In this document: positions 10,000-20,606 of the stretch, piece by piece
Numbering within the stretch: position 1 is the stretch's first letter
Layout: each line of letters begins with the position of its first letter
Notes under the pieces: generated by a model
Database searches by the model: none
Seen by the model: only the letters and a program-made list of their open reading frames with translations
What the model was told of the DNA's origin: nothing
Program-made: the position numbers and the translations under genes
Source: Hetaerina americana
Taxonomy: Eukaryota; Arthropoda; Insecta; Odonata; Calopterygidae
Length of the DNA stretch: 64,000 nt
Assembly (NCBI GenBank): GCA_022747635.1
Contig: JAKTNV010000169.1
Coordinates: 1-64,000, forward strand
Direction of reading: 5' to 3'

Positions 10000-12640
10000 A
10001 CAAAAGGCAAGGACAACAGAGTCTAACATAACTGGCACCATAACGCACAGCTCGGCGATACGCCAAGCGCAGATGGTTCCTCATTGGGACTCGGGCAAAG
10101 AGCACCTTTTGTGGAACATTGGCAGAATTCAGAAAAAGGTGTATTCGTCGCTCAAAGACCTCGATGTTCCTCCCACTTGGTCTTTGGGAAAGAGTGGCCG
10201 AATGGCACTCAAGTAATTGCCATTTACTTAATTACTTTAATTGCCATTAGTTTTGAGCCTAAAAACAATAAAATTAATATTGGTCATCACTCTTCCTACA
10301 AGTTGGCTAGTATTTTGTCCAGATGTTTAAATAGTAATATGCCTGGTAGATATTTCTACCACGGAATAAACTGTTACTGGGTTTCTGGATGGGGTAAAAC
10401 AAACGCAAGGGTCGATAGAGATTTCGGCTTCAGTATGTCCAGAGATAGACTACCATCCAATGGAAAAGAATATCGTAATGAAATGCTTCTGTTAGGCAAT
10501 CATGGGTGAGCGTGGATTCAAAGATTGGTGTTCAACTGACAGCCCAAGGGGTTGTTTTACAGAGAGAATTGAGAATCAATTAGCCAAATAAAGACGCCTA
10601 CATTACGATTGTGTTCGTCACGGTCTTGTCATGAATTTGGGCGAGAAACACTTGAAGACGAGGGAGATCTGAATGAATTTGGCATCCAACGCGACTCTCA
10701 AAGGTCTACATCAAATAGCACTCCACCTGACTGAAGGGGAGTTGGATCAGGATTGCAATCCGACTATGCAAACTATATCTAAAGGTTTTCAACATGTGCT
10801 AGGTCTTGCATTGAATTGTTTGGGTTGATAGGAAGAGCGCATGGAATTATTAATCTCCAGTTGCGTTTACCAGACTAGGGGATCCTTGAATATCAAACGT
10901 CCTGCTTTTAGGGCGACAATCAACATAATTCATGGACATGTTCGCCAGGGTAAGGTCAGGTTTGCTGGTAAGTTTCTCTCAAAGGTTCTAGCAAATTTTC
11001 TCCAAGAGGAAGGACCTTTGGCACAGAGAGACCATTCAACTGATGGGTCACGGCAGGATTGGGGGAGAAAGCAGTTTGAATTTTGAATGAATGCATTTGC
11101 CAAGTGGCATTAGCATTGTTTGTCCATTTAGGTTGTTCAGGAAAATGTGACCTTAATGGGAAGGATGTTCTACTCTTCTTCAAGCAAGTTCATCATTTCT
11201 TCATGAATCGTCTGGGGGATGAGCATTTAGTGACCTTGGAAATGAAGTACCTCTTTGCATAGGTGCACCCACAGGGTGTGAAGAGCAAGAGCAATGGCCA
11301 GAAGAAGAAGAAAGCCCTCGACTACTTCTTAGAACTTCACCGGTCTCAGTGTGATATCATTCGGGGTCGAGATGACTATTCTCGGCATTATGACCTTAAT
11401 GTCCATTGCTGGGTTATGGTACTGCACTTTGACATTTTGTTGACAGCAGGTCGTGTGTCTGCTATTATATTATTGAAGAAAGCTATGCGGTTTACATTCT
11501 CGGTCAATAAACCTCGATATTTAAAATACCTTAGGAGATTCTATATGTTATTGAAGAGTCTAGTCTAAATTGCTGTGTAAAATTGAAAGTATTTTCCCCA
11601 TTTTATCATTGGCCCCAATTGCAGTTTCGGTAAATATTGATAAACAATATATAGACAGACATATATTCAACCTTGTGCGATCACGAAAGGATGATTGACT
11701 TGCAATATCTTCAAACTTCTCCTTTCTAAATGAATATATCCCCACTATCCTTCAATTTAAGAGGTAATATAAAAGTTTTCCATTCCGAATACCTTTGCGA
11801 TTACCTTAAAATATATGAAGAAAATGTGTTTATTTTTTGAAGTGTACTTAGAGATATCAGATGTAATCTCTGCTCAGAAGGTGAGAATAATGATGTTTTC
11901 AATGAATATTGTCGTATTAAATATGAAATTGGTGACTACTATATTAACTAGTAACTGTGACTAGTATATTAATGCTCATCCAGTTTTGAATTTTGCTAGT
12001 AGAGTACACAGAAGGCCAAAGTTTTAATTAAAGGAGAAGAGTTTAAACTTTTGTTTATAGCAATTTGCTAATATAAGTCTTTTGTCATCATTATTTAGTC
12101 TATTACAACTTATATTATTTTGAGCCAAAGTAGTGGGTCCGTAAGATACAATGTTTTTCTGATTCCCTTTTTTTAAATGGGGAACTCATCATTGTAAAAT
12201 GACTAAATCTCTTCTACAATTCATCTCTTTAAACATATTGGCATGACTCTCCTAAAACCGATTAAAAATATTTAAATAACATTTCCAAAATAATTCATCA
12301 AACCGATTCTCGAGTTTGGTAAACCGTGTCGTAGCATGTAGGCAATACTATTGGCTTAGTCCACACACGTTCACTCAGACTTTAGCCCAAGTAAATCATT
12401 TTGAATGAAACTTACCTGAGAGTATGTATGCGTATACATTCCGGTTGCAATATTAATAAATGCAATCAAAGAGGACGCAAGTCAACATAAAGTCCAAGAT
12501 CATATTTACATTCGATGATGTTTGTTTCGGACTTAGTTGATTTACAAGTTCTAAAGATGATGAAAGAAATATTTCAATGCTTTGTATACATATAACCGTC
12601 CTTAAGAAATATGATTTGGGTTAAACTGTGGACATGAATC
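10000..12640. other. Unassigned 2.6-kb region
   Basis: No repeat family or host gene is recognised here. Base composition is less AT-rich than the satellite from 10000 to 11500 and becomes AT-rich from 11750 to 12560. Several short frames exist. One (10084-10509, plus strand) contains CYWVSGWGKTN, reminiscent of the trypsin-family GWGKT segment, but no catalytic triad or other family landmark is present, so I do not call it. The stretch could be host intergenic DNA, intron, or a very decayed element. Confidence 0.5.
11263..11568 (+). CDS. Unrecognised 101-residue frame
   Basis: An open frame within the unassigned region whose composition looks protein-like rather than low-complexity: a lysine-rich start (KKKKALDYF) followed by FLELHRSQCDIIRGRDDY, then a hydrophobic WVMVLHFDILL segment and a basic C-terminus with RYLKYLRRFYMLLKSL. 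It may be an exon or a decayed element fragment. I do not recognise the family, see no clear splice sites, and do not propose a function. Confidence 0.2.
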   Translation: MHPQGVKSKSNGQKKKKALDYFLELHRSQCDIIRGRDDYSRHYDLNVHCWVMVLHFDILLTAGRVSAIILLKKAMRFTFSVNKPRYLKYLRRFYMLLKSLV

Positions 12641-12662
12641 AATGGAATTTCATTCCTCACAA

Positions 12663-13140
12663 AATTCGGATGGGAGAAGAGACGTTTGCTGGTACCACCG
12701 TCGGTTTGCCGCCGATGACCGGAAGTGCACGACTCCGTGCTCCTATGCGTCGGAAAACCCCTAGGGCAGTCGGTGATAGCAGCCTCCGATGGTAGTCCCG
12801 AACCATGCCGCTTGTACGTGACAGACCGAAACACAAAGGTGCGGTTTTTGATAGATACTGGGTCCGATTTGTGTGTTTTTCCTAGAGTCAAAGTGGAAAG
12901 GCCCCGCTCCAAGACTGATTACGAGCTGTTTGTAGTGAACAGCAGTGTTATTTCTACGTATGGTCGGATGACCTTTAGCCTTAACCTCGGCCTCCGTCGC
13001 GATTTTTCGTGGTGTTTCGCTGTCGCGGACGTGTCACAACCTATCATTGGGGCGGAATTCCTGAAATTCTACGGGTTATTGGTGGACATGCTCAACCAGA
13101 GATTGGTTGATGGACTCACTACCATTTCAGTCCCCGGGAG
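12663..13140 (+). pseudogene. Gypsy gag tail and aspartic protease remnant
   Basis: The frame at 12687 reads CWYHRRFADDDRKCTTPC, a typical end of Gypsy gag polyproteins, then a stop. In another frame from 12725 the retropepsin-like protease follows: VRFLIDTGSDLCVFPR carries the catalytic DTG (about 12860), and PIIGAEFLKFYGLLVD is the second conserved protease segment. The frame change between gag and protease could be natural or a mutation. Most of gag (capsid, N-terminal part) is absent. The open frame runs on past the protease to 13492 but leaves pol homology. Confidence 0.75.
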
Positions 13141-13329
13141 TTTCGCCCAGCCTTCTCCCGATCAAGTGAAATCTGTGAGCGGTCATTCTCGTAACCACGA
13201 ATTGCTTGCCACTTCCCAGAAATCACGAGACCCCCAGGCGTCCCTCATAGCGTTGACCATACTACAATGCATTATATTCGCACCACGCCAGGTAAGTCCG
13301 TTTCGTGTAAGTCACGTCGTTTGGCAACA

Positions 13330-14060
13330 GACAGGCTTGCCATCGCGGAACGCGAATTCGATGCAATGCCCAAATAAGGGATTGTGCGTCGGTCCGAAAG
13401 CAGCTGGTCGTCTGCCCTCCATCTGGTCCCAAAGAAAACCGGCGAGTGGCAGCCCTGCGGGGACTACAGAGCCTTCAATGCACCTTACCTGATAAATATC
13501 CGGTGCCCCACAAACAGGATTTTGCGCACGCCTTATTTAGCAATTCGGTGTTTTCCAGGCTAGATCTTGCGGAGAGGCGACATGCATTCAACACCTGTCA
13601 AGACAGCCTCGCGAAAGCTGCCCTTCTAGCCCATCCCAACCCCGACGCTCCACTTGCTCTCGTCGTAGACCCGTCAGATATTTCACTCGGTGCAGCCTTA
13701 CAGCAGAAATGCGGGCAAGAGTGGCAGCCGCTTGCCTTTGACCCAACGAGATTGACACCAACTGAATGAAATTACAGCGCGTACGACCGTGAACTACTTG
13801 ATGTGTACAAAGCCATTAAGTATTTCCGCCACATGGTGGAGGGGAGATCAATCACGGTCTATACGGATCACAAGCCTATAACGTTTGCCTTGCAAAAGAA
13901 GGCAGATCAGTGCTCCCCTCGACAATTTCGTCACATAGACTTTATCTCCCAATTCACCAAGGACATCCGTCATGTCTCCGGGGTGGAAAATCGGTCGCCG
14001 ACGCTCTCGGCAGAGTGACAACAATTAGTTCCCCCATTGACTATGAGGCACTGGCAGCCT
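13330..14060 (+). pseudogene. Gypsy reverse transcriptase/RNase H remnant, RT core deleted
   Basis: The start of the reverse transcriptase is visible across frames (LHLVPKKTGEWQPCGDYRA-like, then DKYPVPHKQDF and FSRLDL near 13560). The sequence then jumps directly to the end of the RT connection (DSLAKAALLAHP), so the fingers-palm region with the YxDD catalytic motif is gone. RNase H follows: LALVVDPSDISLGAALQQ, YSAYDRELLDVYKAIKYFRH and ITVYTDHKPITFAL. An in-frame stop at 13767 interrupts it and a frameshift near 13985 precedes the ADALGRV segment. It is non-functional. Confidence 0.82.
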
Positions 14061-14145
14061 CCCAAACGTGTGATGAAGAAATGCAGCAATTCTTGACACC
14101 CAACTCCCATTTGTGTCTTAAAAAGTTAAAGGTCCCCGGTAGAAA

Positions 14146-15483
14146 ATGGAAGTATATTGTGACACTTCATCCACCACGGTACGACCATACCTGACAGCCC
14201 CATTCCGCAAAAGTGCGTTTAACATGCTACATTCCCTTGCCCACCCTGGCATCCGAACCTCTGTCAAGCTGGTTGCCGATCATTTCGTGTGGCCCTCCCT
14301 ACGTAAAGAATGCCGCAATTGGGCCCGATCCTGCTTGGAATGCCAAAAGTGCAAAATTCATCGCCACGTCCATTTACCTGTCGGGAGTTTCCCTCTTCCC
14401 ACAGGACGGTTTCATCATATGCATGTGGACATCATCGGTCCCCTGCCCCAGTCCAACGGTTTCCGCTACTGTTTATTGATCGTTGACCGATTCACACGAT
14501 GGCCGGAGGTATTTCCCATCACAGATATTTCAGTGGAAGTCGTGGTAAGGACGCTGGTTTCTGGATGGTTTGCCCGTTTCGGAGTTCCTCAGAGAATAAC
14601 CACTGATCGTGGTTCGCAGTTCACCTCCTCTCTATTTCAGGACTTAGCAAAGACTTCCGGTGCAGAACACCTACGAACAACAGCCTACCACCCTGCCGCT
14701 AATGGATTGCTGGAACGTTTCCACCGCCATTTAAAGGCAGCCCTTATGTGGCATTCCGATCAAAGCTGGTCAGATGCCTTCCCATGGGTACTACTCGGCA
14801 TTCGATCAGCATGGAGAGAGGACCGGAAGGCCACCCCTGCCATGATGGTGTATGGAGAACCATTACGCCTTCCTGGAGAGTTATTCTCACCTCAAACGAA
14901 TCCTCCTATTGCTGAGACCCACTTCGCCGCACACATGAGAGGTCATATGCAGCAGCTGCACCCTCTTCCCATCACCCGTCATGGAGAGAAGGTTGTTTTT
15001 CAGCACCGTGATTTGGCCTCCTCATCTCAAGTGTTTGTGCGCCACAAGGCGACAAAGCGTGCCCTCCAGCCACCATATGATGGACCTTTCGAATTGCTAA
15101 ATAGGACGGAAAAATATTTCACCCTTCGAGTCAATTGGAAGGATACAACGGTGTCTATTGATAGACTTAAGCCAGCATTCTTTTTGAAAGATGACAGCCA
15201 TCGAGATAGGATGATTACTACGTCCAGTCCCTCCGAATCCCAAGAGGCTAAAGCCCGGAACAACTATGCCCCCGGTACTGAGCACCCGGAGTGGCCGCCG
15301 GGTCCAGTTCCCACGGAATCTGAGGGATTTTGCTTTGTAAATTGTTATTTATTTGTTTTTCCTTTCTTTCCATCTCCTGTTGGCAAGGCTTACCCACTGC
15401 AAGGGGGGTTATGCAGCGGTTACCACATTTCATCTGTCAACTACGGAGTCTTCCTAGTCCTCCCACCAGAGGAAAGTACTTGA
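14146..15483 (+). CDS. Gypsy integrase, long open frame
   Basis: The pol C-terminus, which inserts retroelement cDNA into chromosomes. Zinc-binding HHCC module: LAHPG ... [10 protein letters not shown] ... CLECQKC (about residues 30-70). Catalytic core: D in [11 protein letters not shown] in [10 protein letters not shown] in NGLLERFHR, with 35 residues between the last two (D,D35E). A GPF-type C-terminal module follows ([12 protein letters not shown]). Homology ends near [10 protein letters not shown] (about 15180); the rest of the frame runs into the 3' region. The Met at 14146 lies just upstream of a frameshift joint, so it is an accidental start and the true protein was part of a polyprotein. 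The catalytic residues are all kept. Confidence 0.8.
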   Translation: MEVYCDTSSTTVRPYLTAPFRKSAFNMLHSLAHPGIRTSVKLVADHFVWPSLRKECRNWARSCLECQKCKIHRHVHLPVGSFPLPTGRFHHMHVDIIGPLPQSNGFRYCLLIVDRFTRWPEVFPITDISVEVVVRTLVSGWFARFGVPQRITTDRGSQFTSSLFQDLAKTSGAEHLRTTAYHPAANGLLERFHRHLKAALMWHSDQSWSDAFPWVLLGIRSAWREDRKATPAMMVYGEPLRLPGELFSPQTNPPIAETHFAAHMRGHMQQLHPLPITRHGEKVVFQHRDLASSSQVFVRHKATKRALQPPYDGPFELLNRTEKYFTLRVNWKDTTVSIDRLKPAFFLKDDSHRDRMITTSSPSESQEAKARNNYAPGTEHPEWPPGPVPTESEGFCFVNCYLFVFPFFPSPVGKAYPLQGGLCSGYHISSVNYGVFLVLPPEEST

Positions 15484-15600
15484 GTGCGGAGAGGAAGGCG
15501 CATAAACCAATTAGCCGGCAGTCGGCAGCAAGAGATATCGCAACAAGCAGCAGCTCGCTCCGTCCGCACCTACTCACATTTTGTAACTGAGCAGTGTGAT
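15399..15600 (+). repeat. Putative 3' LTR with polypurine tract
   Basis: A polypurine tract (caaggggggtt, about 15399-15410) lies directly before 'tgcagcggttaccacat', which fits the start of a Gypsy LTR. The region continues through 'gagcagtgtgataatatacagcg' near 15590, where an LTR end is plausible. Without a 5' LTR to compare, the exact end cannot be fixed. Confidence 0.45.
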
Positions 15601-15666
15601 AATATACAGCGTCCGAAGGGGGAAGTTGAAGCGACTAATGGTTACTAAGGTCACAGCATCCAACAG

Positions 15667-15993
15667 GTGTTCCAATCAATCAACAAAGGTGAACCCCAAC
15701 AAGGTGAGATTACTGGAACTCCGTACTTTCACAACGAAAACCGTGAACAAAAGACAGCATCCCTTCATTCCAAAAACCAGCGTTCGAATGAGAAGCAATT
15801 CGAAGACTCACCGTATCTAATGCTAGACTCGGAAAACCAAAAAGCATTTCTCAAAATATCTGAAACTTATGTACCCAACAAAAATGGAACATTCGGGACA
15901 GTAACATTTAAAACGTACGAACTTACCGCGATCGAACGACTCAACAAAAGAGCACAAGACCATATCGTCGAGAATACCTTTCCAAGGTTTTGA
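15667..15993 (+). CDS. Unrecognised 108-residue frame after the Gypsy remnant
   Basis: An open frame with a polar, Asn/Gln/Lys-rich composition (NENREQKTASLHSKNQRSNE) and a more ordered second half (YLMLDSENQKAFLKISETYV, TFKTYELTAIERLNKRAQDH). No domain is recognised. It may be part of an unidentified element or an exon. The following 15994-16310 is AT-rich and shows nothing recognisable. Confidence 0.2.
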   Translation: MFQSINKGEPQQGEITGTPYFHNENREQKTASLHSKNQRSNEKQFEDSPYLMLDSENQKAFLKISETYVPNKNGTFGTVTFKTYELTAIERLNKRAQDHIVENTFPRF

Positions 15994-16309
15994 TTGTATT
16001 TACGGAATTAGACCCCAGACCACAATTAAATATTTTCTGAAAGCGAAAAGAGCCTTAGCTGATTAAAACCATTGTTCATCATTACAATGCCAGTGATTAC
16101 AAGTCAGGTTTACGAACCTTAATACAATACCTTGAACTATATGCGTTTTATGGATCATTTGGCACGAAATTTTGGATTCTAATCTGGTAACCATTAATAA
16201 TTAGAACCTACGCTTTAATCCCAAATATTGTTAAACAAATACCTATCTCCTAGTTTAAACAATACTCTGCAAATCCTAAAAGTGTCCATTAACACAATAT
16301 TACAAGAAC

Positions 16310-18195
16310 ATTAATTTATTTTTATTCACACAAATACGTTACAATTAGGCGATTTTCCTGGTGGCAACGGTCAAGTTTGGTCACAGCTCTTACAACGAAA
16401 ATTACATACGGACACATAAAAACAGATAAAAGACAAAATATTTTTACATACAATGGCACTTCCACATCACATACAAACAAACTTCCACATCACATACAAA
16501 ATGCCGTCCACATCACATACGAACAATATTTTAATATCAACAATAATGTTTATTACACAGTGGCTGCTTTACATTTATACTTAAAACTTCTAAAATTGGA
16601 TGGAAAGGGCTCAAACAAACCTCCAGGCAGCTGGTTCCAATCAGTTATAGTTCTATTTAAAAAAGAGTATTTTTTCTTATTTGATTTTTGAGTCCTTATT
16701 TTTATTTTGTGGCTATGGTCGTTTTTTCCCTTTAAGTTAGGCTTCTCTATCCCTTGCAATAAATCTTCCCACGCTTCGTCCTTTTTAACAATTCTATACA
16801 TCGCGCCTGACCTACTCCTTTTTCTTCTATTTTTCAAACTCTCCCATTTCAGTATATCTAACATTTCTGTGACACTATCTGTTCTTTGGTGCCTTCCGAG
16901 TACATATCTTGCTGCCTTTCTTTGAACTTTTTCGATCTTTTTAATATGTCCCACCTCATATGGATCCCACACTATGGAGGAGTATTCTAGGATAGGGGTA
17001 ACCAGTGCCTTATATGCTTTTTCTTTTGTGGCTACGCTACCTCCTTTTAAATTTCTCATCACCCAATGCAATAATTTAAATGCCTTCCGTGTCAAATTAT
17101 CTACTTGGACTCCCTAGTTAAATAAATGCCTAAATATTTGCATTGACTGGTACATGGGATTCTTTCTCCAAAGATGGTGTAAATTTCCTTTTCTGCATTA
17201 TTTTTATTTGAAAAATGTATATGCTTACTTTTACTTATATTAATGCCCATATTATTATTTTTAACCCAGTCACCAAGGCGATCCATGTCATTTTGTAGTA
17301 TTACGTGGTCATTTACATGCTCTTTCCGTCTGCATATAATGCAGTCATCAGCAAAGAGTCTTATTTGGGAATGTAAATTGTTTGGTAGATTGTTTACGTA
17401 AATTAGGAAGAGTAATGGCCCTAGAACACTGCCTTGTGGAACTCCTGCTAAACCGCTCGCCTCATTTGAAAATGTATCCCCTAATTTTAATTTTTGAGTT
17501 CTGCCTCTAAGAAATTTTTTTATCCATTGTTTTACCCTCAAGTCCAATGGTATCGAATCCAAATTTAACAATAATTTATCGTGAGGCACTCGGTCAAAAG
17601 CTGCCAAAAAATCAGCAATTACTGCATCCACATCCTTTCCTTCGTCTATTGCGTCGCCGATCCCAAAAGCTGCGTTTCACTCGAGTATCGCGTTCTAAAC
17701 CCATGTTGGTGTTTGAATACCCATTTATCTCTTGTCCACCATTACCGAATGTAGTCAGCAATTCTTTTTTCCATTATTTTGCAAACAACAGAGGTAATGC
17801 TTACCGGTCTATAATTGCTGGCAATTGTTTTATCCCCTTTCTTTGAAATTGGTGTAATATTTGCTTTTTTCCAATCACTGGGCAAGGCATCATCATTTAA
17901 AGTTACTTTGAATAGATGACTCAGGTACAAAGCTATTGCGGTATCACCCAGTTTTAGAATGTCAATTGAGATATTATCCGGTCCCACTGACTTATTTTTC
18001 CTCATCCTCCTTATTTTTTCACAAAATATGAGTCCTCCACGATAATACCGTTTGTCGAGGGCAGTAAGCTATTTGGTGCTGTTATACTGATGAAGTTCTC
18101 TGAATGTTGAATGTTTCTTATATTTTCTCCACTGTCGCCGCACTATATGCTTGTATCTCTCAATTTTCAGGGAATATTGATTTTTCATTAAACGT
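16310..18195 (-). mobile_element. CR1-like LINE, 5'-truncated, minus strand
   Basis: A non-LTR retrotransposon with reverse transcriptase and C-terminal domain but no endonuclease. The coding part runs from about 18170 down to 16553, followed by a probable 3' UTR to about 16310 that includes short repeats of 'cacatcacatac' at 16455-16520. Upstream it abuts a mariner fragment at about 18195. Choice of clade (CR1/Daphne/Crack-like) rests on the RT and C-terminal sequence style and is approximate. Confidence 0.8.
16553..18005 (-). pseudogene. LINE reverse transcriptase ORF2 remnant
   Basis: Three minus-strand frames join into one reverse transcriptase. 18005-17742: KNKSVGPDNISIDILK, PISKKGDKTIASNYRPVSIT (fingers). 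17631-17101: AVIADFLAAFDRVPHDKLL with the first catalytic Asp, GVPQGSVLGPLLFLIYVN, and FADDCIIC with the catalytic Asp pair. 17095-16553: YKALVTPILEYSSIVWDPY, IEKVQRKAARYVLG and RTITDWNQLPG, the usual C-terminal region. A frameshift lies between 17742 and 17631 and another break lies at about 17098. Catalytic residues are preserved, but the frame is broken and the endonuclease is absent, so it is dead as a whole. Confidence 0.85.
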
Positions 18196-18298
18196 CTGAC
18201 TATGGTACCAAATCGGGAGAATAGGTCAGGTGCGGATACATGGCAACGCCGTATTTGGCCAGGAGCTGTCTCACGACGAGCACGATCACTTGGTCGAC
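18196..18298 (-). pseudogene. Mariner transposase C-terminal fragment
   Basis: The minus strand reads VRQLLAKYGVAMYPHLTYSP followed by DLVP and a stop, matching the mariner region around the third catalytic Asp (…YSPDLAP…). It continues in frame with the last residues of the N-terminal part across the target duplication, so the middle of the transposase had already been lost before the PLE inserted. Confidence 0.7.
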
Positions 18299-18664
18299 GG
18301 AAAGAATATAAAACCCAAAGCCGTGCACTTAAGGGCACTTATAGGGGGAATAAAGAAGGGGGTTTACAGGGAGTGAGAAAGTTATAGCAATCACTCAATC
18401 ACTCCGGTATATGTAGACACATTGACCGTCGTGAATGGCAAACACACAACACTCAGGGTTTACGGGGCGGGAAGCCCGACGCCAGTGACCCGTCACTCAA
18501 ACAAATGAAATATGAAATAAATAGTTCTAACAATTACTCCCTTGATCAGGTATTTGCACAACAAATTGACCTTCACAAGTCGCAACCACACAAACACTCA
18601 GGGTTTACGGGGCGGGAAGCCCGACGCCAGTGACCCGTCACTCAAACTAGGAAGACACTGTAAG
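18299..18664 (+). repeat. PLE left pseudo-LTR arm
   Basis: A 366-bp arm that is the inverse of 20100-20606. It contains two copies, 145 bp apart (about 18449 and 18594), of a GC-rich block with 'agggtttacggggcggg' and 'agtgacccgtcactcaaac'. The arm starts immediately after the target duplication with 'ggaaagaatataaaaccc'. Confidence 0.85.
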
Positions 18665-18729
18665 TGACTACCTCAACTACCCACCACTACAAACTACCTC
18701 ACCACCCACAACTAACAAAAGGTTCTTCC

Positions 18730-18960
18730 TTCTATCTTCAAAAAAATCAAATACACACCCACATTTGTTAGTCAAACTAAACTGAAACACCTATTTGTTA
18801 ATCCAAAAGATCCTATTGAGACCCTAGACAAATCTGGAATCTACAAAACCTCCTGCCCACATTGTGACCTTTCTTACATCGGGCAAACTCGCAGAAATAT
18901 TCGCACACGCTTTAGAGAACACGCTGCATGTTACAGACTCCCAAAGTAACGGAATTCTCC
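18730..18960 (+). pseudogene. PLE GIY-YIG endonuclease fragment
   Basis: The plus strand encodes VNPKDPIETLDKSGIYKTSC, then PHCDLSYIGQTRRNIRTRFR and EHAACYR before a stop. GIY, YIG, the following Arg and the REH segment are the hallmarks of the GIY-YIG nuclease at the C-terminus of Penelope-like elements, which nicks target DNA to prime reverse transcription. The paired cysteines before YIG fit the PLE linker. Only the endonuclease is left of this unit; a frame-disrupted tail runs to about 19030. Confidence 0.8.
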
Positions 18961-19034
18961 CCCGATTCATCTCCTCGACCACCTTCGGAAAAACCAATTT
19001 TTCCGCTATGATTCCATGATAAAAAGCCGTATTT

Positions 19035-19960
19035 TTGAAGTCTAAAATCCAATTCCTTTACGCAAAAAGATCAAAACTTGAAATTGAAGCCTACAATATT
19101 CATATTAAGTTAACGGCAGGTCTGGATTCAATTGAATTTACCGAGTGGTTAGAATATGATAGGAAAGTCCATTCAGTCAGCATCCATAAGCTACGGCCAA
19201 AACAATTCTCAATTTCCAAGAAATTCTCCTCCATCAAGGACGAAAGCACCCATCCTCATGTCGCCAAGGCGAAGCAATTCCCTTTTGTAGTTAATCTTTC
19301 CGAGACCAGCTTCTCCCGTGAGGAGTTAATTTTACTAAACCGGGGCCTGAATTTCAGTGTTAAACCCCCAAAACCACCCTGGAATGATCTCATTGCACAC
19401 ATAGCATCTGCCATTAAATACCTTGATATGGGAACCAAGAATCAAATCCGGGATTGCTGTGGGAACCAAATTAGGAAAAACCTTACGCAAGTCCCCAACA
19501 AAAGTGTACAACCTCCGAGAAACCTCTTTCCTCTTATCCGCTCACTTCGTAACACAAACTGCTTCTACTTAAAATCTGACAAAGGGAATTCCTGTGTTAT
19601 TCTGGACAAAGACACCTATCTTCAAAAAATGCAATCTCTAATTGACAATGGTCCCTACACCAAAATCTTAAAAAAAACCCCTCAACAAAATGATCCTAAG
19701 CTATAAGTCTGCATTAACTAATTGCAAGCACCTAATCGATAAAAAACTTAAATTCAGACTTAATGTTCCGAACCCACACCTCCCACGCCTATACGGACTC
19801 TCAAAAATACATAAAACAGATTGCCCCATGCGCCCCATTGTGTCCGCCATCAATTCTCCCACCTACGAAATATCCAAGTGGCTTACGGGTGAATTCTCCA
19901 AGATTGGGTTTCGAAGTTCATCCACGTGCTCCCCCCCCATAACCTTCCCCTGTCCATTAC
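19035..19960 (+). pseudogene. PLE reverse transcriptase N-terminal fragment
   Basis: Two overlapping frames (19035-19706 and 19690-20166) encode the N-terminal part of a Penelope-type reverse transcriptase: LILLNRGLNFSVKPPKPPWN, FYLKSDKGNSCVILDKDTYL (fingers, K...DKGN), then PHLPRLYGLSKIHKTDCPMR and PIVSAINSPTYEISKWL, the characteristic PLE RT motif 1-2 region. The frames change at about 19690-19700. After WLTGEF (about 19895) homology ends in C-rich sequence; the palm motifs with catalytic aspartates are absent. Confidence 0.8.
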
Positions 19961-20023
19961 CATCCCCCCTCCCCTACTTAACTTTTACTTATATATTTTG
20001 GCTCCAACTAATTTCATCATTCT

Positions 20024-20066
20024 TCTCTGAAGAGGCCTGCTTAGCATGCGAAACACCTGGTGTCAG
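20024..20066 (+). ncRNA. Hammerhead-like ribozyme motif in PLE 3' region
   Basis: Core elements in order: CTGAAGA (20027-20033, fits CUGANGA), a stem II hairpin (20035-20040 with 20044-20049, TTA loop, one mismatch), GAAA (20050-20053), and a stem III hairpin 20053-20063 followed by C20064, giving a GTC cleavage triplet. Penelope-like elements are known to carry hammerhead ribozymes. Caveats: one extra unpaired base (20034) separates the core from stem II, and stem I shows only about two pairs. It may be a decayed or non-catalytic structural relic. Confidence 0.35.
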
Positions 20067-20099
20067 TTTTTTCGGCACTATTTCCCCACCAGCACTGTG

Positions 20100-20606
20100 C
20101 TTACAGTGTCTTCCTAGTTTGAGTGACGGGTCACTGGCGTCGGGTTTCCAACCCCGTAAACCCTGAGTGTGTCTGTGTTTGTCACTTGCGAAGGTCAATT
20201 TGTTTGCAAATACCTGAGCGAGGGCGTAAGTGTTATATTTTTTTATTTTATACTTCATTGGTCTGAATGACGGGTCACTGGCGTCGAGCTTCCCGCCCCG
20301 TAAACCCTGTGTGTGTGTGGTTGCGACTTGTGAAGGTCAATTTGTTGTGCAAATACCTGATCACGGGAGTAATTGTTAGAACTATTTATTTTATATTTCA
20401 TTTGTTTGAGTGACGGGTCACTGGCGTCGGGCTTTCCGCCCCGTAAACCCTGAGTGTTGTGTGTTTGCGATTCACGACGGTCAATGTGTCTACATATACC
20501 GGAATGGTTGAGTGATTGCTATAACTTTCTCACTCCCTGTAAACCCCCTTCTTTATTCCCCCTATAAGTGCCCTTAAGTGTACGGCTTTGGGTTTTATAT
20601 TCTTTC
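20100..20606 (-). repeat. PLE right pseudo-LTR arm (inverted)
   Basis: The inverse of the left arm but longer: three copies of the GC-rich subrepeat ('gtgacgggtcactggcgtcgg' type blocks near 20122, 20268 and 20410) with a period of about 141-146 bp, against two on the left. The inner boundary at 20100 and the outer boundary at 20606 pair with 18664 and 18299. The number of subrepeats evidently varies by slippage or unequal exchange. Confidence 0.85.

Larger units (their letters stand above)
12663..15600 (+). mobile_element. Gypsy-type LTR retrotransposon, 5'-truncated and internally deleted
   Basis: The order gag tail, protease, reverse transcriptase, RNase H, integrase matches the Gypsy/Metaviridae pattern. 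The 5' LTR and almost all of gag are absent, and I see no counterpart upstream of 12660. About two thirds of the reverse transcriptase is missing. A purine-rich tract at 15399-15408 followed by 'tgcagcggttaccac' marks the likely 3' LTR start. The remnant cannot replicate on its own. Confidence 0.85.

Noticed and set aside
10330..10509. CYWVSGWGKTN resembles the trypsin-family GWGKT segment
   Set aside because: Only this short match; no His-Asp-Ser motifs or disulfide pattern nearby, and no convincing exon structure.
15027..15433. Minus-strand frames over the Gypsy integrase end
   Set aside because: Shadow frames without any family motif.
18069..18338. An 89-residue minus-strand frame
   Set aside because: It is a chance fusion across the PLE arm, the mariner fragment and the LINE boundary.
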